A stretch of 6,335 bases of DNA from Atribacteria bacterium SCGC AAA255-G05 (GTDB lineage: Bacteria; Atribacterota; Phoenicimicrobiia; Phoenicimicrobiales; Phoenicimicrobiaceae), in assembly GCA_000405605.1 (NCBI GenBank), contig ASPA01000026.1, positions 1-6,335 of the forward strand. Reading direction: 5' to 3'. This document shows, in pieces, positions 1-6,334 of the stretch. Under the pieces are notes generated by a model. That model saw nothing but the letters and a program-made list of their open reading frames with translations, was not told the DNA's origin and ran no database searches. A program made the position numbers and the translations under genes. Positions within the stretch are counted from its first letter, which is position 1. Each line of letters begins with the position of its first letter.

Positions 1-189
1 GTTTTTAAGTTTCCCTCTTTCTCTCTTATTACGCAAGGTATCATCTATATCGGTAATGGCTTTTTCAAATACCTTGCGGGCAATATCCTGTAATATTTCA
101 AAGATCATATTCTCTAAGATATCGAAGGTTAGACCCTTAATGGGTATTTTAATCTTGACCTCGGGGAAAGTTATTGTTATAGTATCCAT
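1..189 (-). CDS. UPF0236/ISLre2-family transposase, N-terminal fragment (runs off the left edge)
   Basis: The leftward frame opens with ATG at 187-189 and stays open for 63 codons to the window edge. The peptide starts MDTITITFPEVKIKIPIKGL and reaches a charged stretch, DDTLRNKRERGKLKN. This resembles the N-terminus of UPF0236 proteins, which are transposases of ISLre2-type insertion sequences: a beta-rich start, an amphipathic helix, then an 'R-ERG-L-N' turn ahead of the catalytic part. The start is supported by a near-perfect Shine-Dalgarno (AAAGGAGGT, complement of 201-209) about 11 nt upstream. The catalytic residues lie outside the window, so activity cannot be judged. It points away from the truncated aminotransferase to its right. 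The family call rests on recalled sequence resemblance of a short piece. Confidence 0.7.
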   Translation of the reverse strand, partial: MDTITITFPEVKIKIPIKGLTFDILENMIFEILQDIARKVFEKAITDIDDTLRNKRERGKLKN

Positions 190-346
190 GGGTGTATCTT
201 ACCTCCTTTGTTAAAAAGGGTTTATTTTGTATAGGTAAGTCTACACCTTTTTATTATTTTTTTGCAATCCTTCTCTTGTTACTTGTCTTATTATTAACCA
301 AAGAAAGTATTATTAATATATAATGCTTTTTCTTCTAACTACCCCA

Positions 347-368
347 CTAAAGTTTACACTAACTTTAG
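347..368. repeat. Perfect inverted repeat, 8-bp arms with a 6-nt spacer
   Basis: CTAAAGTT (347-354) and AACTTTAG (361-368) are exact reverse complements separated by TACACT. No T-tract follows on either strand, so a rho-independent terminator is unlikely. It lies between the transposase promoter region and the truncated aminotransferase, and may belong to the subterminal end of the insertion sequence. Confidence 0.6.
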
Positions 369-413
369 AGCATTACGATAAAAAATGCGTCCAAAGGATT
401 CAGCCACCACCGC

Positions 414-776
414 CTTGATTCCGGCGTTTTCAAAGCTATTCAAAGAGCTGGGGTAGAGGCCTTCTCTGGACCTCAGGACAATATTCAAAAAATGAATGAA
501 ATCTATACCGGAAGACGGAATATAATAATAAATGGATTAAATAAATTAGGATGGAACTTAAAGCCGACTAAAGCTACTTTTTACATCTGGATTCCTACTT
601 TGAACAAAATGAGTTCTATGGAATTTTCTAATCTATTACTAGAAAAAACGGGAATAATTGTAACCCCGAGAATCGGTTACGGAGAATACGGAGAAAGATA
701 TGTAAGAATTGCCCTAACCGTTGAAGAGAAAAGATTAGAAGAAGCAATGGAAAGGCTAAAGAATTTAAAATTGTAA
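414..776 (+). pseudogene. C-terminal remnant of an LL-diaminopimelate-type aminotransferase (PLP fold type I)
   Basis: The frame encodes about 120 residues beginning LDSGVFKAIQRAG, followed by GPQDNIQKMNEIY, LNKLGWNLKPTKATFYIWIP and GEYGERYVRIALTVEEKR. These match the last third of class I/II aminotransferases of the DapL/MJ1391 type. The arginine in YVR, which in this family binds the substrate carboxylate, is present. The PLP lysine, the large domain and any natural start are missing; family members are about 390 residues long. The first in-frame ATG (492) falls inside conserved sequence and has no good ribosome binding site, so it is not a genuine start. The in-frame sequence upstream of 411 stops resembling the family, which marks the break. 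The usual TPG-G turn reads TPRIGYG, consistent with drift after inactivation. A deletion or IS insertion in the body of the gene is the simplest cause. Confidence 0.8.
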
Positions 777-832
777 ATATAATCAGTGGAGAATTTATTA
801 CCCGTCTTAATCAATTAAAATACAGTCACTTT

Positions 833-1825
833 TTATCTTGTTTTATTAATAATTTGATCTACAAACCAATTAGTCATTGCTGCTGATTTTCCACGAGAAG
901 GACAATTTCCCTGTTTTAAAAGTTCATCAACAATTGTTTGAATCAAAGGCTGTTGAATATGTTTCGGATCATCAAAATAAAATATCTCTGATTGACCATT
1001 CAATTCCAACTTCACAGGACCTGCACTTAATGTTTTATAGGATAATTTTCCCCTACTACCGATAATTTCAGTATGATCAATATCTGTTCCGGCAGCATAA
1101 CACCAGCATGCTGTTCCATGAACTCCATTTTTAAATAAAAAATGACAACTCACGATATCTTCCACTTGGTATAAATTGGCTTGATTTGTGGCCTTTCCGG
1201 AAACAAATACCATTTCACCTAAAAAATAAAATAACAGATCAATCATATGGGAAGCTGCGTCAATGAAATATCCTCCACCGGAAATCTCCGGATCAGTTCG
1301 CCACCACTGATATTTTTGATAATCATAATCTTGTTTTAACGGAGGTCGGCAGAATAAAACAGAAACTAAACGAATATCTCCAAGCAATCCCTGATCAATG
1401 ATTTCTTTAACCTTGGTAAATTTTTCAAGTGCTCTTCTGTAGTACGCAACAAATAAGGGAACCTCGCTTTTCTGACAGCTTAATATCATTTCCTGACATT
1501 CAGCATGATTCATACCCATCGGCTTTTCTACATAAACCGTCTTTTTAGCCTGAGCCACTTTTAAAGTATAATCCCTATGAAAAATAGGCGGGGTTGCAAT
1601 ATAAACAGCATCAATCTCATCATCATGAATTAAAGAATCTGCATTATCATACCATTTTGGAACTTGATGGCGTCGGGCGTAATCCCGTGCAAGATCGCCA
1701 TCTCTTCTCATTACTGCAACCAATCGAGAATTTTTTGCCTTTTGAAAACCAGGTCCACTCTTTATTTCAGTTACATCGCCACAACCAATAATACCCCATC
1801 TAATTTCTTTATTATTCTGTATCAT
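833..1825 (-). CDS. Gfo/Idh/MocA-family NAD(P)-dependent oxidoreductase
   Basis: This 330-residue cytosolic enzyme has full family length. Residues 9-18 form the Rossmann nucleotide-binding start (RWGIIGCGDV), and VYIATPP at 74-80 closes the cofactor pocket. EKP at 100-102 is the family signature that carries the conserved lysine. The substrate-domain motif GGGYFIDAASHMIDLL at 183-198 supplies Asp189 and His193, the usual catalytic pair. Members oxidise or reduce a hydroxyl of sugars, inositols or sugar acids; the substrate cannot be read here. The start ATG has GGGAGG (1837-1842) 11 nt upstream. It follows the isomerase remnant by 26 bp, and such isomerases are common partners of these dehydrogenases. 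The gene looks intact although its neighbour is dead. It ends 56 bp from the convergent aminotransferase remnant, with no clear terminator between them. Confidence 0.92.
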   Translation of the reverse strand: MIQNNKEIRWGIIGCGDVTEIKSGPGFQKAKNSRLVAVMRRDGDLARDYARRHQVPKWYDNADSLIHDDEIDAVYIATPPIFHRDYTLKVAQAKKTVYVEKPMGMNHAECQEMILSCQKSEVPLFVAYYRRALEKFTKVKEIIDQGLLGDIRLVSVLFCRPPLKQDYDYQKYQWWRTDPEISGGGYFIDAASHMIDLLFYFLGEMVFVSGKATNQANLYQVEDIVSCHFLFKNGVHGTACWCYAAGTDIDHTEIIGSRGKLSYKTLSAGPVKLELNGQSEIFYFDDPKHIQQPLIQTIVDELLKQGNCPSRGKSAAMTNWFVDQIINKTR

Positions 1826-1851
1826 TTAATTTAAATCCTCCCTGTATTCCT

Positions 1852-2150
1852 TTATTTTAACCATAATTCATATAATAACTCCATGGATCAATGGCCATAA
1901 GTGATATAATTTTCGACTCTTTCCCAAAAGGAAGATTTTTTTGAAGGATTATGGAAGACAACCGCCATATTAGGCTCGATGAATAACTCTCCACTATAAC
2001 CATGATAAAATAGATCCTTCAATATCCGTTTAAGATTCGATTAATTTTCTCCAAGGAAAAGTATAAATGGTTTGATGCTTTTTCGTATCATAAATTAAGT
2101 CCTTGATATACACGTATTAGAAGTAAGTTCACCAAAAATTTTTTTATATT
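1852..2150 (-). pseudogene. Decayed C-terminal remnant of a sugar phosphate isomerase/epimerase (xylose isomerase-like TIM barrel)
   Basis: No single frame is open, but three consecutive pieces on the minus strand read as one protein. From about 2150 one frame gives KKIFGELTSN. From 2116 to 2030 a second frame gives YVYIKDLIYDTKKHQTIYTF then PWRKLIES and a stop. From 2040 to 1852 a third gives NLKRILKDLFYHGYSGELF, IEPNMAVVFHNPSKK and WERVENYITYGH, an in-frame TGA (1888-1890), then SMELLYELWLK and TAA. The 'hVKD', 'PW...l', 'GY-G-lsIEPH-avvFH' order is that of the C-terminal half of IolE/xylose-isomerase-like TIM barrels; the Glu of IEP matches their metal ligand region. The N-terminal half is missing, apparently lost next to the UxaA stop at 2171. 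Two frame changes (near 2116 and 2038) and one nonsense codon mark it as dead. It was probably co-translated with the oxidoreductase that follows. Confidence 0.8.
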
Positions 2151-2170
2151 AACTGCTGACCTTAGAGGAA

Positions 2171-3331
2171 TTAAAATGTAAATCCCACTCTAAATATACC
2201 AAATTCTCTATGTCCTAAAATTTCTGCTTTTGTTTGTTTTCCATTACAGACTTTAACTATTTCTTCAAATATTTCTTGCCCCATTTCCTGAATTGATATA
2301 TTGTTATCTATTATTTTCCCAGCATTAATGTCAATATTATCAATCATATTACGATAAGTTAATGTATTACCAGTTACTTTTATTACTGGAGCTATCGGTG
2401 AACCAGTAGGTGTTCCTCTTCCGGTTGTAAAAACAACTATCTGCGCTCCTCCCGCTAGCATACCGGTAATGGAATCTATATCTTGACCAGGAGTATCCAT
2501 TACATATAAACCTTTTTCATCTGGCACTTCTTGGGCATATTCAAGTACTCCCTTAATGGGGGAATATCCTGCTTTATATATGCAACCTAAAGATTTTTCT
2601 TCTATAGTAGTCAAACCGCCCTCAATATTTCCGGGTGTTGGTTGACTCTCTCTTAGATCTGTACCCATTTCTATTGCTCGTTTCTCTGTTCTATTCACAA
2701 TAAAATAAATTTTTTCTGCTACTTTCTCATTAATTGCTCTTTTAGCTAAAATGTGCTCAGCGCCTATGAGTTCTGTAGTTTCAGAAAGTATAGAAGTGCT
2801 GCCATTTTTAATTAGCAAATCTGATGCTGCACCAATTGCAGGATTTGCGGCGATACCAGATGTTGGGTCTGAACCTCCACATTCTAAGGCAAGTATTATT
2901 TCACTAATATCAAATTCTAATTTATTTTGCAGAGAAAGGTCAGACATCATTTTTTTAGCTAACCGAGTACCTTTTTCTATAGCTTTTAATGTTCCTCCGC
3001 TTTTTTGAATAATTACTTCTTCAACTGGTTTTAACGTTTTTTTTATTTCCTTTTTTACTTCTTCAGGTTGTATCCCTTCACAACCTAAAGCTATAATTAA
3101 AACGGCCCCTACATTTGGGTTTTTCCCAAATCCAATTAAAGTCCTTAATACTTGTTTATAATCTTCACCCATATGGCAACATCCATGCTGATGTGGTAAT
3201 GATATACTATTTGGAATTTGTTGACTTATTCTTACTGCTGTTTCACTTGAACATACTGAAGTAGGCAAAATAAGCAAATGATTTCTTATCCCATACTTTC
3301 CATTTTCTCTTTTATATCCTTTTAATTTTAT
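2171..3331 (-). CDS. UxaA-family dehydratase, large (C-terminal domain) subunit, altronate/galactarate dehydratase-like
   Basis: From the ATA at 3329-3331 this gives 386 residues, close to the length of the stand-alone UxaA/SuyB catalytic subunit. The first canonical start is TTG at 3275-3277 (368 residues), but it lies inside the family block GYKRENGKYGIRNH-LLILPTSVCSS, whose first part is encoded in frame upstream. Counted from the TTG, visible motifs are HQHGCC (29-34), GCEG (65-68), ECGGSDPTSGIAANPAIG (132-149), GNIEGGL (216-222), TTGRGTPTGSPIAPVIKVT (284-302) and GHREFGIFR at the end. These enzymes are Fe(II)-dependent lyases that remove water from aldonates such as altronate to give 2-keto-3-deoxy acids. 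That fits kdgK and the KDPG aldolase upstream. The SAF-domain half, either fused or a separate small subunit, is not in the window. A sulfolactate sulfo-lyase beta subunit (SuyB) is an alternative, but the neighbours favour sugar acids. Confidence 0.88.
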   Translation of the reverse strand: MKLKGYKRENGKYGIRNHLLILPTSVCSSETAVRISQQIPNSISLPHQHGCCHMGEDYKQVLRTLIGFGKNPNVGAVLIIALGCEGIQPEEVKKEIKKTLKPVEEVIIQKSGGTLKAIEKGTRLAKKMMSDLSLQNKLEFDISEIILALECGGSDPTSGIAANPAIGAASDLLIKNGSTSILSETTELIGAEHILAKRAINEKVAEKIYFIVNRTEKRAIEMGTDLRESQPTPGNIEGGLTTIEEKSLGCIYKAGYSPIKGVLEYAQEVPDEKGLYVMDTPGQDIDSITGMLAGGAQIVVFTTGRGTPTGSPIAPVIKVTGNTLTYRNMIDNIDINAGKIIDNNISIQEMGQEIFEEIVKVCNGKQTKAEILGHREFGIFRVGFTF

Positions 3332-3334
3332 TTT

Positions 3335-3348
3335 CCTTCACTTCCTTC
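3335..3348 (-). promoter_or_regulatory. Purine-rich ribosome binding site facing an ATA codon (UxaA-like gene)
   Basis: On the minus strand GAAGGAAG (3348-3341) and then GAAGG (3339-3335) precede ATA AAA TTA AAA GGA TAT. The first lies 9 nt before the ATA at 3331-3329, a normal spacing for a start codon. A stop codon (TGA, 3340-3338) closes the frame just upstream, so translation of the conserved N-terminus must begin between 3337 and 3278, where no ATG, GTG or TTG occurs in frame. Confidence 0.55.
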
Positions 3349-3376
3349 TATAAAACTCAAATGTAAGTTTTATTTT

Positions 3377-3471
3377 CTAGAGATATATAGTTACATTGAA
3401 CCAACTTCTTCTTTCTTCACAAAAATTATGGATAATCACCATGTCAATTTTAGCTTTTACGTTTTCATATT
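3377..3471 (-). other. Intergenic stretch with a doubtful SAF-domain-like trace
   Basis: The 204 bp between the SDR stop and the UxaA-like gene hold no gene. One minus-strand frame reads YENVKAKIDMVIIHNF then CEERRSW before a stop at 3377-3379. The 'D-I-K-A-G-x-V-H-x-H-N' end of SAF domains, found in the small subunit of UxaA-type enzymes, looks faintly similar. The match is short and lacks the rest of the domain, so it may be chance. Confidence 0.15.
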
Positions 3472-3535
3472 AATCATTCCATCGTATTAAGAAAAAAGTA
3501 GAAAATATGGAAGATAGAATTATATTTTTAGTAAC

Positions 3536-4267
3536 TTATCTCATAAACGCACCACCATTTACATCAATAGTCTCTCCAGTAATAAAATCGTTTTCAATTA
3601 AAAATTTTATTGTTTTTGCTATATGAATTGCTTCTCCTATCTTTTTTAGTGGAATACCCTCCTTAAATTGTTTCATTTTTTCCGGAGTTGATACTTTCTC
3701 ATGAAATGGCGTATCTATTACTCCCGGAGCTATTGCATTTACTCTAATTCCAGGAGCCAATTCTTTAGCTAACCCTCTGGTAAAAGAATCAACCGCACCC
3801 TTACAGGCACCATAGATTGTTGCGGAAGGAGCTCCATTACGCATTGCAATAGAACTTATATTAACAATATTTGGATCTTCTCCTTTTTTAAGCAAAGGAA
3901 TACAAAGAGATGATATCTTCATGGTAGAAAAAGTATTTAAGGAAAAAGTTTCTATCATCAGTTTCCATTCTAACTCATCTGAAGCCTGTCTACGAATCAA
4001 ACCTCCGGCATTATTAATTAAAATATCAAGCTTAGAATATTTATCAGAAACCTTTTTAACCAATCTTATACAAGCCTCTTCGGAAGTTAAATCTTCTTGA
4101 ATAAGAAAAGCTTCTCCACCATTTTTCTCAACATCTTTGGCAACTTTCTCGGCTGACTCTTTAGAACTATTGTAATGTACAACAATTTTATTTTGGGGAG
4201 CTAATAGCCTGGCAGTTGCTGCCCCCAAACCTGTACTTGCACCAGTAATAAGTATAATCTTAGACAT
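3536..4267 (-). CDS. Short-chain dehydrogenase/reductase (classical SDR), probable sugar-acid oxidoreductase
   Basis: The product has 243 residues, typical for a classical SDR, and acts in the cytosol. The cofactor motif TGASTGLG is at residues 8-15, NNAG at 85-88, and the catalytic set Asn111, Ser139, Tyr152 and Lys156 (YGACK) is complete. PGVIDTP (181-187) and GETIDVNGGAFMR at the C-terminus are standard. HYNSS after the second strand lacks an acidic residue there, which suggests NADPH, though this is inference. Its place between kdgK and a sugar-acid dehydratase suggests a keto-deoxy or aldonate/ketoaldonate reductase of the KduD or gluconate 5-dehydrogenase sort. Sequence alone cannot separate it from FabG-like enzymes. 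AGGAG (complement of 4282-4286) lies a rather long 14 nt before the ATG. In-frame stops just upstream exclude a longer product. Confidence 0.9.
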   Translation of the reverse strand: MSKIILITGASTGLGAATARLLAPQNKIVVHYNSSKESAEKVAKDVEKNGGEAFLIQEDLTSEEACIRLVKKVSDKYSKLDILINNAGGLIRRQASDELEWKLMIETFSLNTFSTMKISSLCIPLLKKGEDPNIVNISSIAMRNGAPSATIYGACKGAVDSFTRGLAKELAPGIRVNAIAPGVIDTPFHEKVSTPEKMKQFKEGIPLKKIGEAIHIAKTIKFLIENDFITGETIDVNGGAFMR

Positions 4268-4332
4268 TTTTTATCTTCTAACTCCTTTCTATACATTCAT
4301 ATCATTTAACAATATTTCATACTTTTACGTTT

Positions 4333-4353
4333 GAGATATAAATATAATATCTC
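4333..4353. repeat. Perfect inverted repeat, 7-bp arms with a 7-nt spacer
   Basis: GAGATAT and ATATCTC flank AAATATA. A T-rich run follows on the + strand, but the genes here are transcribed on the - strand, where no T-tract follows the stem. It sits about 65 bp upstream of the SDR start, in what would be its leader or promoter region. A weak AT-rich hairpin or operator is possible; function unknown. Confidence 0.45.
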
Positions 4354-4400
4354 TTTCTGTCTTTTTTCTTTAAATTAAAATATTTTTAGATTTATAGAAT

Positions 4401-4409
4401 CCTCCTTTT
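4401..4409 (-). promoter_or_regulatory. Orphan Shine-Dalgarno sequence without a gene
   Basis: AAAAGGAGG on the minus strand is one of the best ribosome binding sites in the window, yet it is followed by ATTCTATAAATCTAAAAATA and a stop, with no ATG, GTG or TTG at a usable distance. It lies between kdgK and the SDR gene, about 135 bp before the SDR start. It may be all that is left of a deleted gene, or a purine run with no function. Confidence 0.35.
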
Positions 4410-4437
4410 AATTTTTAGATAATAAAAATTGTACTTA

Positions 4438-4455
4438 TAATAATACGTATTATTA
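4438..4455. promoter_or_regulatory. 18-bp perfect palindrome, candidate operator
   Basis: TAATAATACGTATTATTA is an exact palindrome centred on CG (4446/4447). It sits 11 bp beyond the kdgK stop and about 180 bp upstream of the SDR start. Symmetric 16-20 bp sites with a central CG are typical for dimeric helix-turn-helix repressors of sugar-acid operons (LacI- and GntR-type). No regulator gene is present in the window, so the assignment is inferred from symmetry and position only. Confidence 0.4.
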
Positions 4456-4466
4456 CATCAATAGTA

Positions 4467-5498
4467 TTATCTTTGCACTCTGCCTGATCCCGATCCCTCA
4501 GTCAGGCTTTTTACTTCTTCAACTGAAATCAAAGGTAGATCGCCAGGGATAGAATGCATAAGACAAGAGGCAGCTACGGCAAATTCAAGGGTTTCTCGAT
4601 CGTTTTTTAAATTATTTAAACCATAAATCAAACCTGCCGAAAAAGTATCTCCTGCTCCAACTCGATCCACGATATTATGGATTTCGTATTTTTTTGAAAC
4701 AAAAAATTCTTTTCGATTGTTCAATATGGCAGACCATCCATTGTAATTTGCGGAGTGACTCTCTCTTAAAGTGATGGTAATTTTTTTGATATTAGGATAT
4801 ATTTCAAGTATTTTATTGGTTAATTCTGCATATCTTTTCACTTGAAGATTTCCCGATTCTACATCTATATTTTCTACTTTAATGCCAAGTGATTTTTGGC
4901 AATCTTCTTCATTTCCAATCACTATATCCACATATTTTACCAATTCACCCATGATTTCAGGAGCAGATTTTCCATACTTCCATAACTTTTTTCTATAATT
5001 TAAATCGCATGAAACAGTAACTCCCTTTTCTCTCGCTTTTTTTACTGCTTCTAAAGAAAGTTTTGAAGCAGAAAGAGAGATAGCCGGTGTAATGCCACTA
5101 ATATGAAACCAGTTTGCTTCCTCAAATATTCTGTCCCAGTCAATCTCTCCCGGTTCTGTTTCGGCAATAGCTGAATGAGAACGGTCGTAAACAACTTTAG
5201 ATGGTCTCTGATTTGCTCCCGCTTCCAGAAAGTAAATTCCCAATCTATCCCCTTTTCTTGGGATAAATGAGGTATTTACATTATGTTTTTTTAATTCTCT
5301 AATACAGGCATTTCCAATAGGATTATCAGGAATCACTGAAATGTATGCTACTTCCAAGCCGAATCGGGCTAATCCCACCGCTACGTTTGCCTCGCCTCCT
5401 CCAAAGGTTGCCTCTAAAAGAGGGCTTTGAAAAAACTTTTCATAATCAGGTGTTTTTAACCTTAACATTATTTCACCAAAAGTTATATATTTTTTCAT
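4467..5498 (-). CDS. kdgK: 2-keto-3-deoxygluconate kinase (PfkB/ribokinase family)
   Basis: KdgK transfers phosphate from ATP to 2-keto-3-deoxygluconate, giving KDPG for the aldolase encoded just upstream. The 343-residue protein has full length. FGEIMLRL opens the fold at residues 7-14, the PfkB signature [15 protein letters not shown] is at 33-47, and the sugar-acid pocket segment [10 protein letters not shown] at 164-173 is characteristic of KDG kinases. [12 protein letters not shown] at 278-289 carries the catalytic Asp284 and the anion hole. The tail GSGSGRVQR is the usual end of this KdgK subgroup, so the C-terminus is intact. AAAGGGG (GGGG at 5505-5508) lies 6 nt before the ATG. Only 20 bp separate it from the aldolase stop, so the two genes are surely one operon. 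Another PfkB sugar kinase is possible but less likely given the neighbour. Confidence 0.93.
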   Translation of the reverse strand: MKKYITFGEIMLRLKTPDYEKFFQSPLLEATFGGGEANVAVGLARFGLEVAYISVIPDNPIGNACIRELKKHNVNTSFIPRKGDRLGIYFLEAGANQRPSKVVYDRSHSAIAETEPGEIDWDRIFEEANWFHISGITPAISLSASKLSLEAVKKAREKGVTVSCDLNYRKKLWKYGKSAPEIMGELVKYVDIVIGNEEDCQKSLGIKVENIDVESGNLQVKRYAELTNKILEIYPNIKKITITLRESHSANYNGWSAILNNRKEFFVSKKYEIHNIVDRVGAGDTFSAGLIYGLNNLKNDRETLEFAVAASCLMHSIPGDLPLISVEEVKSLTEGSGSGRVQR

Positions 5499-5518
5499 TT
5501 TTTTCCCCTTTATTAAAG

Positions 5519-6334
5519 TTACTTTTGCGAAAGGTGAATAGCAAATCCGGATACTTCCTGATCTAGATAGATGACTTTAAGTTGACCATCCTTTTCTTTG
5601 GCCGTCTCCGGAAGGGTGGCAATGCCCTTCATTTTCAGATAGACTATCGCTCTATATGTGTTGTTAGTGGTTATGGCAATATGGCCATATTTACCCAAAC
5701 CTCTATTTTTCATGATTTCAAATGCTGCTCCGGCAAAGAAAGAGCTTGCTCCTTCCTTCAAGGGTAAATTAAAGAGATGTGAGAGCAGGTTGCTGGCATG
5801 AAAAGCTTTATCTTTATTGTCCTCATTGATGCCCAGATGGGAAAATTCAAAACCTAACATAGTAGAGATTGCTCCTTTTGTAAGTCTGGTAATTTCATCA
5901 AAATTACCTGATGATATAAGGTTCGCTTTTACCATCCAGCTGCCACCACAGGCAAGAACTTTATTTTCGGATAGGTAAGAACATAAGTTATTCTGATTAA
6001 TCCCTCCTGTGGGTATAAATTTTATATTGTTATAAGGTGCTGACATAGATTTAAGAAGTGATAATCCCCCTGATGCTTCAGCGGGAAAAAATTTTACCAC
6101 TTCAATCCCTCTTTCCAGAGCCATTTCAATCTGAGTGGGATTATTAATACCGGGAGTGACAGGAATATCGTTTTCGATACAATAATCGACTACTTTGGGA
6201 TTAAAGCCCGGGGAAACAATAAATTTTGCCCCTGCAGCAATTGCTCTTTTTGCCTGTTCAACAGTTAATACCGTACCGGCACCAACTAAAAGTTCGGGTA
6301 GTTCTTTGGTTAAAATTTGAATGGATTCTTCCGC
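5519..6334 (-). CDS. eda: KDPG/KHG aldolase with a fused C-terminal VOC-like domain (N-terminus off the right edge)
   Basis: The frame is open to the window edge, giving 271 residues from codon 6334-6332; roughly 40 N-terminal residues, with the catalytic Glu, should lie outside. The visible part begins [20 protein letters not shown]. The class I aldolase core shows [41 protein letters not shown], then [12 protein letters not shown] with the Schiff-base Lys at visible residue 81, IKFIPTGGI, and GGSWMV at 130-135. It splits KDPG into pyruvate and glyceraldehyde 3-phosphate. Ordinary Eda ends near here, but this protein continues for about 110 residues (from [11 protein letters not shown], visible 160 on) with [22 protein letters not shown] and SGFAIHL, a vicinal-oxygen-chelate (glyoxalase-like) module known from some anaerobes' aldolases. 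The ATG at 6122-6124 lies inside the barrel and is not the start. Confidence 0.92.
   Translation of the reverse strand, partial: AEESIQILTKELPELLVGAGTVLTVEQAKRAIAAGAKFIVSPGFNPKVVDYCIENDIPVTPGINNPTQIEMALERGIEVVKFFPAEASGGLSLLKSMSAPYNNIKFIPTGGINQNNLCSYLSENKVLACGGSWMVKANLISSGNFDEITRLTKGAISTMLGFEFSHLGINEDNKDKAFHASNLLSHLFNLPLKEGASSFFAGAAFEIMKNRGLGKYGHIAITTNNTYRAIVYLKMKGIATLPETAKEKDGQLKVIYLDQEVSGFAIHLSQK

Larger units (their letters stand above)
1..368 (-). mobile_element. Right-hand (5') end of a probable ISLre2-type insertion sequence; outer boundary approximate
   Basis: The transposase start at 189 is preceded by about 180 bp of AT-rich non-coding DNA, ending in a perfect inverted repeat at 347-368. 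The aminotransferase homology begins only near 411-414. The element edge must therefore lie between roughly 345 and 413. Placing it at the inverted repeat is inference. The other end of the element and any target duplication are outside the window, so the terminal repeats could not be matched. Confidence 0.4.

Noticed and set aside
385..456. 23-codon + strand frame beginning MRPKDSATTA
   Set aside because: No convincing ribosome binding site, and it overlaps the aminotransferase remnant in another frame; chance reading frame.
877..1065. Open + strand frame opposite the Gfo/Idh gene (another at 1594-1791)
   Set aside because: Antisense shadows of a gene with strong family motifs; low-complexity products with no recognisable domain.
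2751..3008. Open + strand frame opposite the UxaA-like gene
   Set aside because: Antisense shadow; no ribosome binding site and no domain.
3445..3450. Perfect TTGACA -35 box on the minus strand upstream of the UxaA-like gene
   Set aside because: At 16-18 bp spacing only TTTTTG/TTTTGT occurs; the nearest -10-like CATAAT is at 11 bp. Not a usable sigma-70 promoter.
4333..4366. Hairpin followed by a T-rich run, resembling a terminator on the + strand
   Set aside because: No + strand gene leads into it, the stem is only 7 AT-rich pairs, and the T run is broken.
5345..5767. Open + strand frames opposite kdgK and the aldolase
   Set aside because: Antisense shadows of well-supported genes.
6122..6124. 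ATG as the start of the aldolase gene
   Set aside because: The frame continues upstream to the window edge with conserved aldolase sequence (GAGTVL, SPGFNP, PVTPGI), so the true start lies outside.
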